Assembly: GCA_964357255.1 (NCBI GenBank)
Contig: CAYHKQ010000027.1
Coordinates: 1 to 27,297, forward strand
Reading direction: 5' to 3'
DNA length: 27,297 nt
DNA from: JBBTIS01 sp038059855
Lineage (GTDB): Bacteria > Elusimicrobiota > Elusimicrobia > JACQPE01
Shown: positions 1 through 7,509 of the stretch, in pieces
How positions within the stretch are numbered: position 1 is the stretch's first letter
Layout: each line of letters starts with the position of its first letter
Notes under the pieces: model-generated
Seen by the model: only the letters and a program-made list of their open reading frames with translations
Databases searched by the model: none
Told to the model about the DNA's origin: nothing
Translations under genes and position numbers: made by a program

Positions 1-38
1 CATGGGGAAATTGTGGATTTTTAGGAAGGAAAACTCAA

Positions 39-1400
39 ATGGCTAAAGAGATACCAGGGATGAAACTTTTTTGCAGGCTTGTTTTAACCGGCGCAGGCCT
101 TTTTTTGATTCCTTGCCCCAATGGCGCTACGCCGCCTTCTGATCAAAAAGCGGAGATTGACCGGCGTTTTGACGGCAATATCGCCCATGAAAAAAAGAAG
201 CCCGCGCCAAATCGCGCCACCGACGATGGTGTAACGCCGGAATCGAAAACCCCTAAAATCAAAAATACCTATTTTATAGGCTGGGGCACGCCGCCCCAGA
301 TATTACCAGGCAGCCGAACCATTGGCTCGGCCTATCGCTTCCTGGGCGCTTCGAGCGACGGCCTATTTGCGCCCGACGGCCAAGAAGGGTTGAAAGGATT
401 CTGGGGCGTGTTGGCCAGGGGCGCGCGGGCGCTCGCGTACGATATTCCGATCGGGAATTTTTCAAAAGTTTGGATCCACGAAACCCTGGGGCATGGCGGT
501 TACGCGCGGGAAAAAGGTTTTCCGGCGCGTTATGATTTTAAATGGAACTGGAGGAACTGGAATTGGTCCGGAACCACGACCTATAATACCGACGGGCTGA
601 GCGCCAAAGAGGACCCCATAAATATGGTCTCAGCCGGCGTAATGGCAACTCAGGCGGCCGCGTTGGATACGAAGCGCCAGATTCTATTGAGCGATAACGT
701 CCATTGGAGTTATTGGCCGTTTTGGTTTTTTAATAAGGCCAATTATTCCCTCTATATATGGCGGATGCCGTCCCCGAACAGCGCGGAGTTTGATCCCGCC
801 GCGGCCGATGGGAATGATATGGCGCAATACGTCAGTCTGCAAGAGCAAATCAATGGCCGCCTCCCCCGACAAACCTCCGAGCAGCTTTTGTGGTCCGCGG
901 CTTGGAACGCCATCGATCCCATGGCCGTGGCCGCTGTTTCGGGCTATGTCTTAAGCCATATCGGAGCCGGACAAAGTCATTCCCCGAATCCCATGTTAAA
1001 TATCGGCGGCCAGCAGTTTTTCGCCGGAACGCGCGCCACGCTGACGGGGGATGGTCCGATTCTTCATCTTGACCTTTATTGGCGCGATCCAAAAAATCAA
1101 ATGCTCGCGGAGGTTTCAGGGGGCATGGGATTTGGCGGTCAATGGCAACTCGGCACGGGTTTCTATCAGATAAAAATCGCCAAACCCCTCGCCGTGGATG
1201 TTCACGGAAATCTTTGGAATAATTCTCCCTCTTCTGATGACGGCGGCTTTGGAGGACAGCTCGGAGGCGGCGCTTCCGTGAATGTTGCGGAGGATATTTT
1301 TCTTCATGCCGGCGGGGGCGTTAAAACGAAGGGCGAATTAATGGGCCGCGCTTATGGCCCAGGACCCTATTTTGACGGCGGCCTGGTCATTTCGCATTAA
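39..1400 (+). CDS. Secreted protein with HExxGH motif, function unknown
   Basis: This is a 453-residue ORF with a strong Shine-Dalgarno AGGAAGGA eight bases before ATG 39, which favours this start over the in-frame ATG at 60. Residues 8-30 form a typical signal peptide (basic start, hydrophobic core, small residues near NGA). Residues 147-152 read HETLGH followed by GGYA. This resembles metal-binding helices of zinc peptidases but has one extra residue compared with HExxH, so peptidase activity is only a possibility. The C-terminal 110 residues are rich in Gly and alternating hydrophobics, and could be beta strands of a barrel or jelly-roll. The protein is probably exported to the periplasm or outer membrane. 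I do not recognise the family. The next gene is convergent. Confidence 0.75.
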   Translation: MAKEIPGMKLFCRLVLTGAGLFLIPCPNGATPPSDQKAEIDRRFDGNIAHEKKKPAPNRATDDGVTPESKTPKIKNTYFIGWGTPPQILPGSRTIGSAYRFLGASSDGLFAPDGQEGLKGFWGVLARGARALAYDIPIGNFSKVWIHETLGHGGYAREKGFPARYDFKWNWRNWNWSGTTTYNTDGLSAKEDPINMVSAGVMATQAAALDTKRQILLSDNVHWSYWPFWFFNKANYSLYIWRMPSPNSAEFDPAAADGNDMAQYVSLQEQINGRLPRQTSEQLLWSAAWNAIDPMAVAAVSGYVLSHIGAGQSHSPNPMLNIGGQQFFAGTRATLTGDGPILHLDLYWRDPKNQMLAEVSGGMGFGGQWQLGTGFYQIKIAKPLAVDVHGNLWNNSPSSDDGGFGGQLGGGASVNVAEDIFLHAGGGVKTKGELMGRAYGPGPYFDGGLVISH

Positions 1401-1438
1401 TCCTTAAACAAAAAAATTAAATCCACGGATTTTGCGGT

Positions 1439-2575
1439 TCAGTTCTTAAGGATTTCTCGGGCGATGACGAGGCGCTGAACTTCGGAAGTCCCCTCATAGA
1501 TCTCGGTGATGCGCGCGTCGCGAAAATAGCGTTCAACGGGGAACTCGCGGATATAACCGTTGCCGCCGTGGATCTGCACCGCGTCAAAGGCGATCTTGTT
1601 GGCGCTTTCTGAAGCGTAAAGCTTGGCCATTGAAGCGGCCTGCGTGGCATTGGCGTTTTCCGCCATGAGCCTGGCGGCCTTCATTGTTAAGAGGCGGGAG
1701 GCCTCGATGCGCGTGGCCATATCAGCAAGCTTAAACTGCGTTGCCTGGAACTCGGCTAAAGTTTTTCCAAACTGTCGGCGGCTTCTGGCATAAGCGGTGG
1801 CCTCCTCAAAAGCGGCCTGGGCAATGCCGAGCGCTTGCGCGGCAATGCCGATGCGGCCCCCGTCAAGCTGGGTCATGGCGATCTTAAAACCATCGCCTTC
1901 AGCGCCGATGCGATTGCCAATGGGCACGCGGCAATCCTTAAAGTACAGCTCTCTGGTGTCGGAGCCGCGAATACCCATCTTCTTTTCCTTTTTGCCGATC
2001 TCAAAACCCGGCGTGTCTTTATGCGCCGCCAAACAGGAAATGCCCTTATTGCCCTTGGCCTTATCGGTGGAGACAAAGACCAGAAAAAAATCCGCGAAGC
2101 CGCCGTTGGAAACCCAGGATTTGCCGCCGTTGATAACATAGGAGTCGCCATCTTTACGCGCCGCGCAGACGAGGCTTCCGGCATCGGTTCCGGAGCCCGC
2201 CTCTGAAAGGCTATAGGCCGCGATCCATTCGCCGGTGGCTAATTTAGGAAGCCACGCCTTCTTCTGATCTTGGGCGCCAAACTTGACGATGGCGGTGGAG
2301 ACCAAGGAATTGTGCACCGTCAGGCAAACCTGAAAAGACGCTGACACGCGCGCTAACTCCTCCATCACCACGGTGCAGGCTATGTAATCGAGCCCCATGC
2401 CTCCGAATTCCTCCGGGATAAGAATGCCAAAGAGTCCCAGCGCCGCGGCTTCGTTATAGAGCTCGCGAGGAATCGCCTCGTCCTCATCGAACTTCTGCGC
2501 CAGCGGACGCAACCTCTTCTCGGCGAACTCTCGCGCCGTGTCAGCGGCCATCTTGTGTTCTTCGGTCATGATCAT
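1439..2575 (-). CDS. Acyl-CoA dehydrogenase
   Basis: This is a FAD-dependent dehydrogenase that introduces the alpha,beta double bond into acyl-CoA and passes electrons to ETF. All family landmarks are present: the AYSLSEAGSGTDAGSL signature, the region around QIHGGNGYIREFP, and the catalytic Glu in IYEGTSEVQR near the C-terminus. From ATG 2575 the length is 378 residues, normal for short-chain/butyryl-CoA dehydrogenases. An upstream in-frame ATG at 2638 would add 21 non-homologous-looking residues. I prefer 2575 because GAGGT lies about seven bases before it; ATG 2569 is a second option. No ETF or thiolase gene is nearby, so the chain-length preference and pathway (fatty acid, branched-chain or butyrate) are open. 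Confidence 0.93.
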   Translation of the reverse strand: MIMTEEHKMAADTAREFAEKRLRPLAQKFDEDEAIPRELYNEAAALGLFGILIPEEFGGMGLDYIACTVVMEELARVSASFQVCLTVHNSLVSTAIVKFGAQDQKKAWLPKLATGEWIAAYSLSEAGSGTDAGSLVCAARKDGDSYVINGGKSWVSNGGFADFFLVFVSTDKAKGNKGISCLAAHKDTPGFEIGKKEKKMGIRGSDTRELYFKDCRVPIGNRIGAEGDGFKIAMTQLDGGRIGIAAQALGIAQAAFEEATAYARSRRQFGKTLAEFQATQFKLADMATRIEASRLLTMKAARLMAENANATQAASMAKLYASESANKIAFDAVQIHGGNGYIREFPVERYFRDARITEIYEGTSEVQRLVIAREILKN

Positions 2576-2710
2576 GGCGATACCTCGGTAATCAAAATCA
2601 GAAAATATTATTGCTTGGCGATTCCAAACATAACGCAATTTTAGAAAAATAGGTAATGAATAAGGTAATGTTGCAATGGTATAAAGATAACGTGGTGGGG
2701 GGCGAATTCA

Positions 2711-3118
2711 ATGCAAAGCAAACGTAATTTTTGGCTGGGCCTCTCGGCCGCATTCATTGCCGGACTTGCCGTCGGAGCGCTTGGCGGAAGTTATGGGTCT
2801 TTCCGTCTGGCCAAGTCTTATTTCGGCAGTAATTGGCTTTATGAACAAGCCAAAGACGTCGAGTCCAAAGTCGCGTTTCTAAAAACATTGCGATCAGACG
2901 GGCAACAAGAAACCATTGAGGGGCTTGAAGTGGAACTGGACGATGATTTAATTTCAATGCAACCGGACAAATTCATCACCAAGCGGACAATGGCTGAAAT
3001 TGACACGGCGGTTCAAATGGCTAAGGAATACCGCCTGATCCATCCCAGAAAATCAGGCCGTCCCATGATTGATCGAATGATCGTCAATTTGTTTGCGAAC
3101 GGATATCCGGAGAAATAA
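2711..3118 (+). CDS. Small membrane-anchored protein, unknown
   Basis: The ORF encodes 135 residues starting at ATG 2711, after a G-rich stretch (GGGGGGC) that could serve as ribosome binding site. Residues 7-28 form one Gly/Ala-rich transmembrane segment with a positively charged start, then an acidic, mostly helical soluble region follows (residues 45-130). This fits a bitopic inner-membrane protein with the bulk on one face, or an uncleaved signal anchor. A weak -10-like TATAAA sits at 2680-2685. It is divergent from the acyl-CoA dehydrogenase gene and followed after 65 bases by the YceH-family gene. No family recognised. Confidence 0.65.
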   Translation: MQSKRNFWLGLSAAFIAGLAVGALGGSYGSFRLAKSYFGSNWLYEQAKDVESKVAFLKTLRSDGQQETIEGLEVELDDDLISMQPDKFITKRTMAEIDTAVQMAKEYRLIHPRKSGRPMIDRMIVNLFANGYPEK

Positions 3119-3183
3119 GGGACGAGGGGGCTTCGGGTCAAGTCGGTATTGACGGCCACAGAAAATTCCCCTAGACTTTGTTT

Positions 3184-3831
3184 GTGATCGAATTAAATCA
3201 GATTGAGTCGCGTCTGTTGGGCTCGCTCGTAGAAAAATCGCTGGCAACGCCGGACCAATACCCGATGACGTTTAATTCCCTGATTAATGCCTGCAATCAA
3301 AAAACAAGCCGGGACCCGGTGATGAACCTGGACGCAGACGTGGCCGGCCAGGGTATCCACACGCTCATAGAAAAAGGGCTAGTGGAACGATTTTATGTCA
3401 CGGGTAGCCGCGTCCCCAAATTCAAACATCACATTGAAAAGTTGCTCAACAGGGAAAACGCCAAGGAAGTGGGAACGCTTTGCGTGTTGTTGCTCCGCGG
3501 ACCTCAAACGCCGGGCGAAATCAAAACGCGCACCGACCGGCTTTGTAAATTCGCCGACTCAGCGGAAGTGGAAAGTCTTCTGCAGGATTTATGTGCGCAC
3601 CCCGAAGGGCCGATGGTGGCCCGGCTTCCTCGTCAAGCCGGACAAAAAGAAGCGCGCTACCGGCATCTTTTTTCAGGAGCCGTTCCCGAAGCGGCGGCCG
3701 AACTTGTTACGGCCGTTGCCACCGCGCCCACCGATCGCCTGACTCTATTGGAAAAGCGCGTCCAAACCCTCGAAATGTCGCTTAAGAGGCTCTGCGAACG
3801 CGCGGCCGGACTCAATCAACTCAAGGAATAG
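3184..3831 (+). CDS. yceH: YceH/DUF480 family protein
   Basis: The product matches the YceH (DUF480) family along its length. The N-terminal winged-helix region carries EARVIG-like ESRLLGSLVEK, then TPDQYP and ACNQKTSRDPVMNL, the hallmark stretch of the family. A second winged-helix-like domain follows with LLLRGPQTPGEI and FADSAEVES, then GQKEARYRHLFSG. The C-terminus is a short heptad coiled coil (LEKRVQTLEMSLKRL), as in the E. coli protein. Length (215) equals the family norm. GTG 3184 gives a start like that of relatives; TTG 3178 is an alternative, and neither has a clear Shine-Dalgarno. The molecular role of the family is unknown; a DNA-binding or regulatory role is an inference from the fold. 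Confidence 0.9.
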   Translation: MIELNQIESRLLGSLVEKSLATPDQYPMTFNSLINACNQKTSRDPVMNLDADVAGQGIHTLIEKGLVERFYVTGSRVPKFKHHIEKLLNRENAKEVGTLCVLLLRGPQTPGEIKTRTDRLCKFADSAEVESLLQDLCAHPEGPMVARLPRQAGQKEARYRHLFSGAVPEAAAELVTAVATAPTDRLTLLEKRVQTLEMSLKRLCERAAGLNQLKE

Positions 3832-4284
3832 CGCCTGGCCGCGCAGAATTCTTAAATTTCAAGAACCCCCGATCTGCTTGGCAATCGAAAACAAAGTCAT
3901 CAGTCCTCCATTGGCCGGAAAAATGAAAAATTTTGGAAAATTTAGGAATTTTCTTGTGCACGGCTATGTTTCGATCGACCGAAAAAGAATTTATGAGTCC
4001 CTACAGCAAGACTTACGCGACTCATGCAAAATGATAAAAAGCCGCTCATGGTGAGCCTGTCGAACCATAAGCCAAGACGCAAAAAACCCTGTATTCATCC
4101 TTCGACAAGCTCAGGATGAGCGGAATGCAATGAATTTGCATGAGTCGTAGACTTAAAAGCCTTTGAAGAATTTTCCACAGAAATTACCCCCTGGCTTCGA
4201 AAAGTCTAAACATTGACATTGCGTTGTCAAGATTAAACCGCTACTTGCCGAATTGATAAAATAAAAAATACAAACGGTTTTATC
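3832..4284. other. Gene-free stretch containing a nested inverted repeat
   Basis: No plausible ORF is seen in these 450 bases. The first half is AT-rich. The middle is taken up by the inverted-repeat element at 4018-4147. The last part contains a TTGACA (4214-4219) without a well-spaced -10. Confidence 0.7.
4018..4147. repeat. Nested inverted repeat, REP/MITE-like extragenic element
   Basis: The outer arms are a perfect 13-base inverted match: CGACTCATGCAAA at 4018-4030 and its complement at 4135-4147. The inner arms are 27 bases with a few mismatches, at 4042-4068 (CCGCTCATGGTGAGC...) and 4097-4123 (...GCTCAGGATGAGCGG). The core TTCGACAAGCTCAGGATGAG resembles a repeat I have seen dispersed in many unrelated environmental genomes. 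The single-stranded form would fold into one long interrupted hairpin. There is no transposase gene inside. Confidence 0.75.
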
Positions 4285-4494
4285 ATGGCCAAGTACGATT
4301 ACTACGTCGTAGAAAGCTCATTCGTGGCGCGCGTCGGTCCCGGAACAACGGAACGGCTCATGCCGGACAACACCTGGGTAGCTTACCAAAACCGCTGGGA
4401 AGTCTTGACCAATGGACGTTTATTGGAAAATGAGGAGAAAGCGCTCAAAAAAGCACAACAGCTTTTCGATCTCTTCAGCAAGAAAGAAAGATAG
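4285..4494 (+). CDS. Small protein, unknown (69 aa)
   Basis: A 69-residue ORF starts at ATG 4285 with only a weak ribosome binding site (ACGG). It begins MAKYDYYVVESSFV. The first half looks like a small beta sheet rich in aromatic residues (Y, W), and the second half is a charged helix (EEKALKKAQQLFDLFSKKER). No signal peptide or membrane segment, so cytoplasmic. The composition is protein-like and the ORF is clean, but I know no family for it. It follows the inverted-repeat element and converges on the next minus-strand gene. Confidence 0.55.
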   Translation: MAKYDYYVVESSFVARVGPGTTERLMPDNTWVAYQNRWEVLTNGRLLENEEKALKKAQQLFDLFSKKER

Positions 4495-4502
4495 AGGAAG
4501 AC

Positions 4503-4898
4503 TCAGGAAAGATGAAGCTTGCCGGAACCCGAGGGAAGTCCGCTACCGACAAAATCCGGGACGCCGCCCTTGGGAATAACGATCTGGGAAGCGGCGCGAC
4601 GGCGCATCTCCTGAATCTCTTTCATGGCTTCGGCGAACGCCTTTCTCAAAGCATCGCCGTAAGCGTTGAGAGCCCCCAAAAGGTCCGTGGCCGGAATTTC
4701 AAAGGTCAGTGGAAGGGAACCAGCCTGGGTCATCAGCGCGGTCTCACCCGCAAAGACAACTTTTCGCGACAGGTCAGGGGATCCATCCGCTTTAACCGGG
4801 GTTAAACGACGAATCATCCCAACCTTACGGTCGGTGAACGTTTCTTCGCGCCAAAGGCCGGCCGGGTCCATCTTAAAATCGGACATCTGGTTGTTCAT
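4503..4898 (-). CDS. Hypothetical cytoplasmic protein
   Basis: The ORF encodes about 131 residues. Possible starts are ATG 4898 (MNNQMSDF), GTG 4904 and ATG 4886; none has a visible Shine-Dalgarno. The first half is beta-like (KVGMIRRLTPVKADG, KVVFAGETALMTQAG), with residues up to PLTFEIPATDL. The second half is an amphipathic helix (ALRKAFAEAMKEIQEMRRR) and then a Gly/Ser-rich tail. No cysteines, signal peptide or membrane segments. Family not recognised. It is the last gene on the minus strand after two tRNA-Ser genes. Confidence 0.6.
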   Translation of the reverse strand: MNNQMSDFKMDPAGLWREETFTDRKVGMIRRLTPVKADGSPDLSRKVVFAGETALMTQAGSLPLTFEIPATDLLGALNAYGDALRKAFAEAMKEIQEMRRRAASQIVIPKGGVPDFVGSGLPSGSGKLHLS

Positions 4899-5038
4899 AT
4901 TCACTACGGTATTTTAGCTTTTCTCAGGACGATCTGCGAGAGTAAGCGCGAATCTATCAATCGGCAATCGGACCGCACAATACTTATTTCCCATCTTTGT
5001 TAGAGGCTGAGCCAGGGGTTTGAACCAGTAACGCGTTG

Positions 5039-5128
5039 CGGAGAGGGAGGGATTCGAACCCTCGATACACCTTTACGGCGTATAGCAGGTTAGCAACCTG
5101 TCGCCTTCAGCCGCTCGGCCACCTCTCC
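5039..5128 (-). tRNA. tRNA-Ser (anticodon GCU)
   Basis: Read on the minus strand this folds as a class II tRNA. The acceptor GGAGAGG (5128-5122) pairs with CCTCTCC (5046-5040). The D arm holds GGCCGAGCGGC, the anticodon loop is TTGCTAA giving GCU, a long variable arm (ATACGCC/GGTGTAT) follows, and the T arm is GGGTTCGAATCCC. The discriminator is G, as expected for serine. CCA is not encoded. Confidence 0.95.
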
Positions 5129-5180
5129 AGTCTCAGCGAGCATTGATTATACAGCAGACTAACGATAGGCTGGTTACAAA

Positions 5181-5317
5181 CTTGGCGGAGGGTGTAGGAT
5201 TCCTCCTCCCCCGGCCCTTTGGGCCTCCGCCGGAGCCGGCCGGTCGCGCTTCATCTGCCGCCGGCAGCGCGCGACTCGGCTTCGAATCCTACCAAGTCTG
5301 CGGAGGGTGTAGGATTC
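5181..5317. repeat. GC-rich element framed by copies of a tRNA-Ser 3' end
   Basis: The 18-mer GCGGAGGGTGTAGGATTC occurs at 5185-5202 and again at 5300-5317; the second copy is the true 3' end of tRNA-Ser(UGA). Between them, GAATCCTACCAAG (5284-5296) is an inverted echo of the same T-arm sequence (CTTGG at 5181 and TAGGATTC at 5195). The inside is very GC-rich with hairpins, for example GGCCCTTTGGGCC, CTCCGCCGGAG, and GTCGCGC (5243-5249) facing GCGCGAC (5269-5275). There is no credible protein. It looks like a palindromic element that carries or copied tRNA 3' sequence. Confidence 0.65.
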
Positions 5318-5387
5318 GAACCCACGAGGGCCTTTCGGCCCTACTGGTTTTCAAGACCAGCGCCATCAACCACTCGGCCAACCCTCC
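5301..5387 (-). tRNA. tRNA-Ser (anticodon UGA)
   Basis: A class II tRNA on the minus strand. The acceptor GGAGGGT (5387-5381) pairs with ACCCTCC (5308-5302). The anticodon stem CTGGT/ACCAG encloses loop CTTGAAA, anticodon UGA. The long variable arm is GGGCC-GAAA-GGCCC, the T loop is TTCGAAT, and the discriminator is G. CCA is not encoded. It starts 38 bases after the stop of the upstream peptidase gene, so co-transcription is possible. Confidence 0.95.
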
Positions 5388-5425
5388 ATGCCTGTTTTTA
5401 CAGGGGACCGTTTAATTATAGGCAG

Positions 5426-6205
5426 TTATTTCTGCCGGCTCTTGAGCCATTCGCGCCAGGACCATTCGAAGTCGTTGTAATTGCTCAAAAAATAAGCCGC
5501 TTGAAGGGCCTTCTCTTCGGAATCGCCGCGCGCCAAATGGTCACAGAAGACTTTGAATTTTATCCGCCCTTTCTCGATAAAGAGATAGCGACTGAGCGAA
5601 TAGGCCTGTATGTACCAGTTGCTCACGGATTTCGTGGAAGCATCTTGAAAGGGACTTGCCTTCATAAATTGCTTCAAGGATTCAGGCGTCCACGCCTCTT
5701 TGTTCTTCATGGCCGCAAGCCATACGGCTGTTTTAGAATCCGTCGCGGCCAGGTCTTCCATTAGCATGGCCACCCCTTCTTCGAGCCACCGGGGCAGACG
5801 CTCGCGCCGAGCGCCAAAATAGCCCGCAAAAAGAAGATGGGTTAATTCATGCGTGGCGGTCTTAAAAAAGTTTTCCCTGTCATTTTCCGTATAGAGAACC
5901 ACCGCGTTTTTTTCAACGCTGGATACTCCTTTGGACCACGCCGGCGGCTTGAATTCTCCATTTTTGTAATCGGCTTCATTTTGATAAATGTAAAGATTAA
6001 TTTTTTCTTTGCTCATCCACGGAGCGAACAGGCCCAAATGAAGCCGCAGTTTGGCGTGCATTTTTTCCAGGCCGATTGTGATCCCCGAGGGAAGGGCCCG
6101 CGCTGCGTGATAGATTCTAAAGTGAGGGGATGGCGATTCTTTCCAGGCTGTCTCTGTCCGGCCCAAAGCGCCCAGGCCGGCGATCAACAGAAAAAATATT
6201 CCCAT
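5426..6205 (-). CDS. Secreted gluzincin-type metallopeptidase (peptidase MA-like)
   Basis: The 259-residue product carries HELTH at residues 119-123, the HExxH zinc helix, and WLEEGVAML at about 140-148, whose Glu (E143) would be the third zinc ligand. This spacing and context match the peptidase MA-like family (gluzincin clan). Residues 1-20 are a hydrophobic signal-like segment (MGIFFLLIAGLGALG), so the enzyme probably acts outside the cytoplasm. ATG 6205 has GGAGAGG ten bases upstream. The rest resembles single-domain members, with a PHFRIYH start typical of the family. Substrate unknown. It is divergent from lhgO with an 85-base shared promoter region, and the two tRNA-Ser genes follow it. 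Confidence 0.82.
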   Translation of the reverse strand: MGIFFLLIAGLGALGRTETAWKESPSPHFRIYHAARALPSGITIGLEKMHAKLRLHLGLFAPWMSKEKINLYIYQNEADYKNGEFKPPAWSKGVSSVEKNAVVLYTENDRENFFKTATHELTHLLFAGYFGARRERLPRWLEEGVAMLMEDLAATDSKTAVWLAAMKNKEAWTPESLKQFMKASPFQDASTKSVSNWYIQAYSLSRYLFIEKGRIKFKVFCDHLARGDSEEKALQAAYFLSNYNDFEWSWREWLKSRQK

Positions 6206-6290
6206 GCGTTATTTGCCTCTCCGGCCTCAACGGCGTTGTCGGCCCCGCCGCGAACCTTCCAGCCTGCGCTTAACTTAGTAAATTATCTCC

Positions 6291-7505
6291 ATGTCCGAGC
6301 AACAAGACATCGTCATCATAGGCGCCGGCGTGACCGGCGTGGCCATAGCCCGCGCTTTAACGCTCAAGCATCCCGGCCTTAAAGTGACGGTGTTGGAGAA
6401 AGAAAATCAGGTTGCCACTCACGCGAGCGGCCGCAATAGCGGAGTCCTTCACGCCGGGTTCAATCAAAAACCAGGGAGCCTCAAGGCCAAACTTTGCGTG
6501 GAAGGCAACCGCGCTATTCGGGAATTTGCCGCTCAACACGGAGTGCAGGTCAAACCGGTGGGCACCCTGGTGGTGGCTTTAAGCCAAGACGAGTTGCCTG
6601 TTTTAGACGAAATTTTACGTCGAGGCCAAGCCAATGGCGTGCCTGATCTTAGGGTCCTCGACAGGGCCGCGCTTTTGAGGCTTGAGCCTAACGCCCGAGG
6701 ATTGGCCGCCCTTAACGCCCCGACCGGAGCCATCGTGGACAACAATGCCTTAGTCAGCGCCCTAGCGACCCAAGCCAAAGAGAGGGGCGTCGCTTTTCTT
6801 TTTCATCAGCATGTCACGGCCATCGAAGAGGGGGCCGGCGGTTACCGCGTTGTTTCGGAAAATTCCGAAGGCCGCCAGATTCATCACGGCCGCTTTGTGA
6901 TCAATGCAGCGGGTCTTTATGCCGATAAAATCGCCCATATGTTGGACGCGGGGCGTCAATATCAAATCGTCCCTTTCCGTGGGGAATACTATAACATCAA
7001 GCCCCGTAAGTCCTCGCTCGTCAATTCCATGATCTATCCGGTTCCTAATTTGAAGTATCCGTTTCTAGGCGTTCATTGGACCAAAAAAATTGACGGTGGC
7101 GTTGCCGTGGGTCCCAACGCCGTCCTCGCCTTTGGGCGGGAATCGTACCACTGGAGCGATATCGAGCCGGCGGAATCTTTTTCCATGTTGAGATCGATCC
7201 CATTCCTTCGCCTGGCCTGCCGTCCCGAATTTTTGAAATTGGCGTGGGGCCAATTGCGCCTCTCATTGTTTAAGGGGGCGTTTTTAGAGGAGGCCTCCCG
7301 GTTGGTCCAAGGTTGCGAGCCGGAAGACTTAATGGCCGGCACGGCCGGCAATCGCGCCCAATTGATCAATGATCGCGGCGAAATGGTGGATGATATTGTG
7401 ATTGAAAAGAAGGGCCGATCCCTCCATATTCTCAACGCCGTTTCTCCGGGGTTTACCACTTCTATGGCCTTCGCCGAACACGCGGTTCAATCGTTATTGG
7501 AGTAG
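6291..7505 (+). CDS. lhgO: L-2-hydroxyglutarate oxidase/dehydrogenase (LhgO family)
   Basis: This is a FAD-dependent oxidoreductase of the DAO superfamily that oxidises L-2-hydroxyglutarate to 2-oxoglutarate, giving electrons to the membrane quinone pool (E. coli LhgO) or oxygen. The Rossmann motif IIGAGVTGVAIARAL lies at residues 9-23. HASGRNSGVLHAGFN (about 45-59) is characteristic of the LhgO/L2HGDH branch. Further family stretches are FRGEYYNI and SPGFTTSMAFAEHA near the end, for the FAD tail. Length 404 is standard. ATG 6291 follows a weak upstream site; the start is fixed by the closeness of the nucleotide-binding motif. lptD begins four to seven bases after its stop, so the two may be co-transcribed although unrelated in function. 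Confidence 0.93.
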   Translation: MSEQQDIVIIGAGVTGVAIARALTLKHPGLKVTVLEKENQVATHASGRNSGVLHAGFNQKPGSLKAKLCVEGNRAIREFAAQHGVQVKPVGTLVVALSQDELPVLDEILRRGQANGVPDLRVLDRAALLRLEPNARGLAALNAPTGAIVDNNALVSALATQAKERGVAFLFHQHVTAIEEGAGGYRVVSENSEGRQIHHGRFVINAAGLYADKIAHMLDAGRQYQIVPFRGEYYNIKPRKSSLVNSMIYPVPNLKYPFLGVHWTKKIDGGVAVGPNAVLAFGRESYHWSDIEPAESFSMLRSIPFLRLACRPEFLKLAWGQLRLSLFKGAFLEEASRLVQGCEPEDLMAGTAGNRAQLINDRGEMVDDIVIEKKGRSLHILNAVSPGFTTSMAFAEHAVQSLLE

Positions 7506-7509
7506 GAAG

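Noticed and set aside
1399..1453. Bidirectional terminator between the first two convergent genes
   Set aside because: AATCCTTAA and TTAAGGATT are inverted but 37 bases apart and AT-rich; the inner AAATCC/GGATTT has too small a loop. Not convincing.
1835..2206. 123-aa and 114-aa plus-strand ORFs opposite the acyl-CoA dehydrogenase
   Set aside because: Shadow frames of a strongly coding minus-strand gene, with no ribosome sites or recognisable domains.
4214..4260. Sigma-70 promoter at TTGACA 4214-4219
   Set aside because: No -10 box at 16-18 bases; the nearest candidates are 12 or over 25 bases away.
4980..5038. Possible further tRNA 3' fragment (GGGGTTTGAACCAGTAAC) downstream of tRNA-Ser(GCU)
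   Set aside because: It resembles a T arm, but no acceptor, anticodon arm or paired stem could be built.
5143..5764. Proteins of 90 and 181 aa across the tRNA-Ser region
   Set aside because: They are translations of tRNA genes, the GC-rich element and the antisense of the peptidase gene (typical VGFEPTRAFRPYWFSRP-like tRNA read-through).
7402..7509. LptD start at ATG 7402
   Set aside because: It would overlap lhgO by about 100 bases and put the signal peptide 36 residues inside; TTG 7510/7513 gives a normal exported protein.
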